From Ostrinia nubilalis (taxonomy: Eukaryota; Arthropoda; Insecta; Lepidoptera; Crambidae), in the NCBI RefSeq assembly GCF_963855985.1, contig NC_087110.1:9663001-9727000 (forward strand): a stretch of DNA of 64,000 nucleotides. The letters are read 5' to 3'. This document shows, piece by piece, positions 63,052 to 64,000 of the stretch. The notes below the pieces were generated by a model, which was given only the letters and a program-made list of their open reading frames with translations, was not told where the DNA came from and did not search any database. Numbering within the stretch: the stretch's first letter is position 1; each line of letters begins with the position of its first letter. A program made the position numbers and the translations under genes.

Positions 63052-63229
63052 GGTCTCTTCTCCCGCATGACCTTCCGCGAGCCAGTATGGGTGGGCGGCG
63101 CTGGCAACACCACAGGCCTGCAGAGCAAGCTGGGCCTCTCTGATGGACTCCTGGGATGCGTGGACTTCCTGAGGATCAACGGGGACACGTACCGGCTGGT
63201 CAAGGATGCGGTGGCTGTGCTGGATATTG
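63052..63229 (+). CDS. Laminin G domain exon 3 of 3
   Basis: Acceptor TTTGTCTCCAG ends at 63051; donor ATTG|GTAAGT follows 63229. Enters in phase 0, matching exon 2, and leaves in phase 1. Translation GLFSRMTFREPVWVGGAGN, then LGLSDGLLGCVDFLRINGDT and YRLVKDAVAVLDI. These are the LamG C-terminal strands with the conserved WVGG, the GLLGCVDFLRING motif and its cysteine, which pairs with a second cysteine expected in the next exon. The codon bias is GC-rich. Further exons must lie beyond 64000 or in the last 770 bases. Confidence 0.88.
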
Positions 63230-63879
63230 GTAAGTTTTGTTTGTAAATGATTTGGGAGTTTTTAAACATATGGGATAAAGGTATCTTTAGGACATTGAAG
63301 ATACTCGTAAAATCAATATAAATAAAGAAATAAATAAAAAGCCTTTATTTGACCATGCTACATTACATCTTAGTTACCTACGATATTTATAGTTTTTTTT
63401 AGCAACTAGTAAAATCGATAATTATATTTCATCAATATCCATGCGACAAAATTTACTATTGAGTGACTTTCTGCTCTGGCCGAACTACAGACTTAAAAAG
63501 TCCCCAAAAAATTACATGGACAGGACAGAAAATCTATAATCATAGCATAATAGGTACAGATCGTAGATGCATTTCAGTCTGAAAAGTTTTTGAGCGTTAA
63601 GGCTTGGTATTTCTTCTAAAGTAGGTATTTCGCGCTGTCAAAATCTGCGCGCGCAATTCTTCGCCGAAAACAGCGCGTCAAAGAGCTCCCGCCACAATTT
63701 TCAGCTACACAGTATAGAAAAACGCAGTTGGTTAGGTTAGGTTGACTTCCTTCCCTTCAAGCGTCACACTCACAACACTTTCTAATACAAATCATATCCA
63801 AGTGATACAAATTAAAACACCTTTCAGACTTTTTGGGAATATGTTCTAGAATCGAATAAATATAAAATATAACTGCAGA

Positions 63880-64000
63880 AGTAAACACGGTTCAAAGTGG
63901 CCGTGGCGTCGCCCGACCTTCTGGAAGTGCTGCGCCGGCTTAAAGAATTTCAAGATTACGTCACCCGACCTATCGGTAGGCCCTTGGGAGCTTGAGCGAT
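63880..64000 (+). other. Unassigned GC-richer block at window end
   Basis: From about 63897 one plus frame reads VASPDLLEVLRRLKEFQDYV until a stop near the end. No clear acceptor immediately upstream. It could be the start of another exon or a repeat; unresolved. Confidence 0.2.

Overview
The window is animal nuclear DNA, almost certainly from a moth or butterfly. It is AT-rich, intron-dominated and packed with lepidopteran-style repeats: Helitrons ending in CTAG after a GCCGCGGGC hairpin, tRNA-derived SINEs with ATCAGGTGAT-type tails, RTE LINE 3' ends, hAT and TA-flanked MITEs. There is no prokaryotic or organellar content. Very little is protein-coding, and most open frames are chance.

Host gene (39.5-63.2 kb, plus strand). 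Three exons with correct splice sites and compatible phases (39494-39695, 46244-46388, 63052-63229) join into one laminin G domain of about 174 residues, of the perlecan/agrin type. Introns of 6.5 and 16.7 kb are filled with repeats. The middle exon has two extra tandem copies (to 46587 and 46769), and the first exon has a decayed partial copy at 40276-40367.

Main discovery candidate (1-45 kb). About 40 copies, in at least nine sequence families, share one architecture. It has a TAGATGGCGCTGTGC box, 10-11 nt to a CGCGGTG core, 27 nt to a TATA box, a transcribed region with short stem-loops, an A(U)5-6G(A/G) tract like an Sm site, and a strong terminal stem-loop. This is the layout of a U-snRNA gene, but I see no canonical U1-U12 sequence. 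Families differ in sequence while the terminal stems keep pairing, which points to structured RNA. Most copies in 0.3-22.5 kb lie on the minus strand, in nested tandem arrays (546, about 1450 and 915 bp periods). Between 28 and 36 kb one family is embedded in Helitron-like sequence with a 780-bp period. Families at 24.7, 37.2 and 43.6-45.1 kb stand alone or as an inverted pair.

Other content. 21-23 kb holds a ribosomal protein L21 fragment cut by a MITE. 2.7-3.9 kb holds a decayed CACTA-like transposon with a 3-bp target duplication. 33.8-36 kb is a stack of nested insertions. 41.2-42.8 kb is a 5'-truncated RTE with an open reverse transcriptase frame and a 13-bp target duplication. 48-50 kb has nested Helitrons and LINE pieces. 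53.7-56.5 kb has two hAT-type elements with exact 8-bp duplications. 57-62 kb is largely featureless apart from MITE, SINE and LINE fragments.

All homology calls come from reading the sequence; no search or folding program was run.
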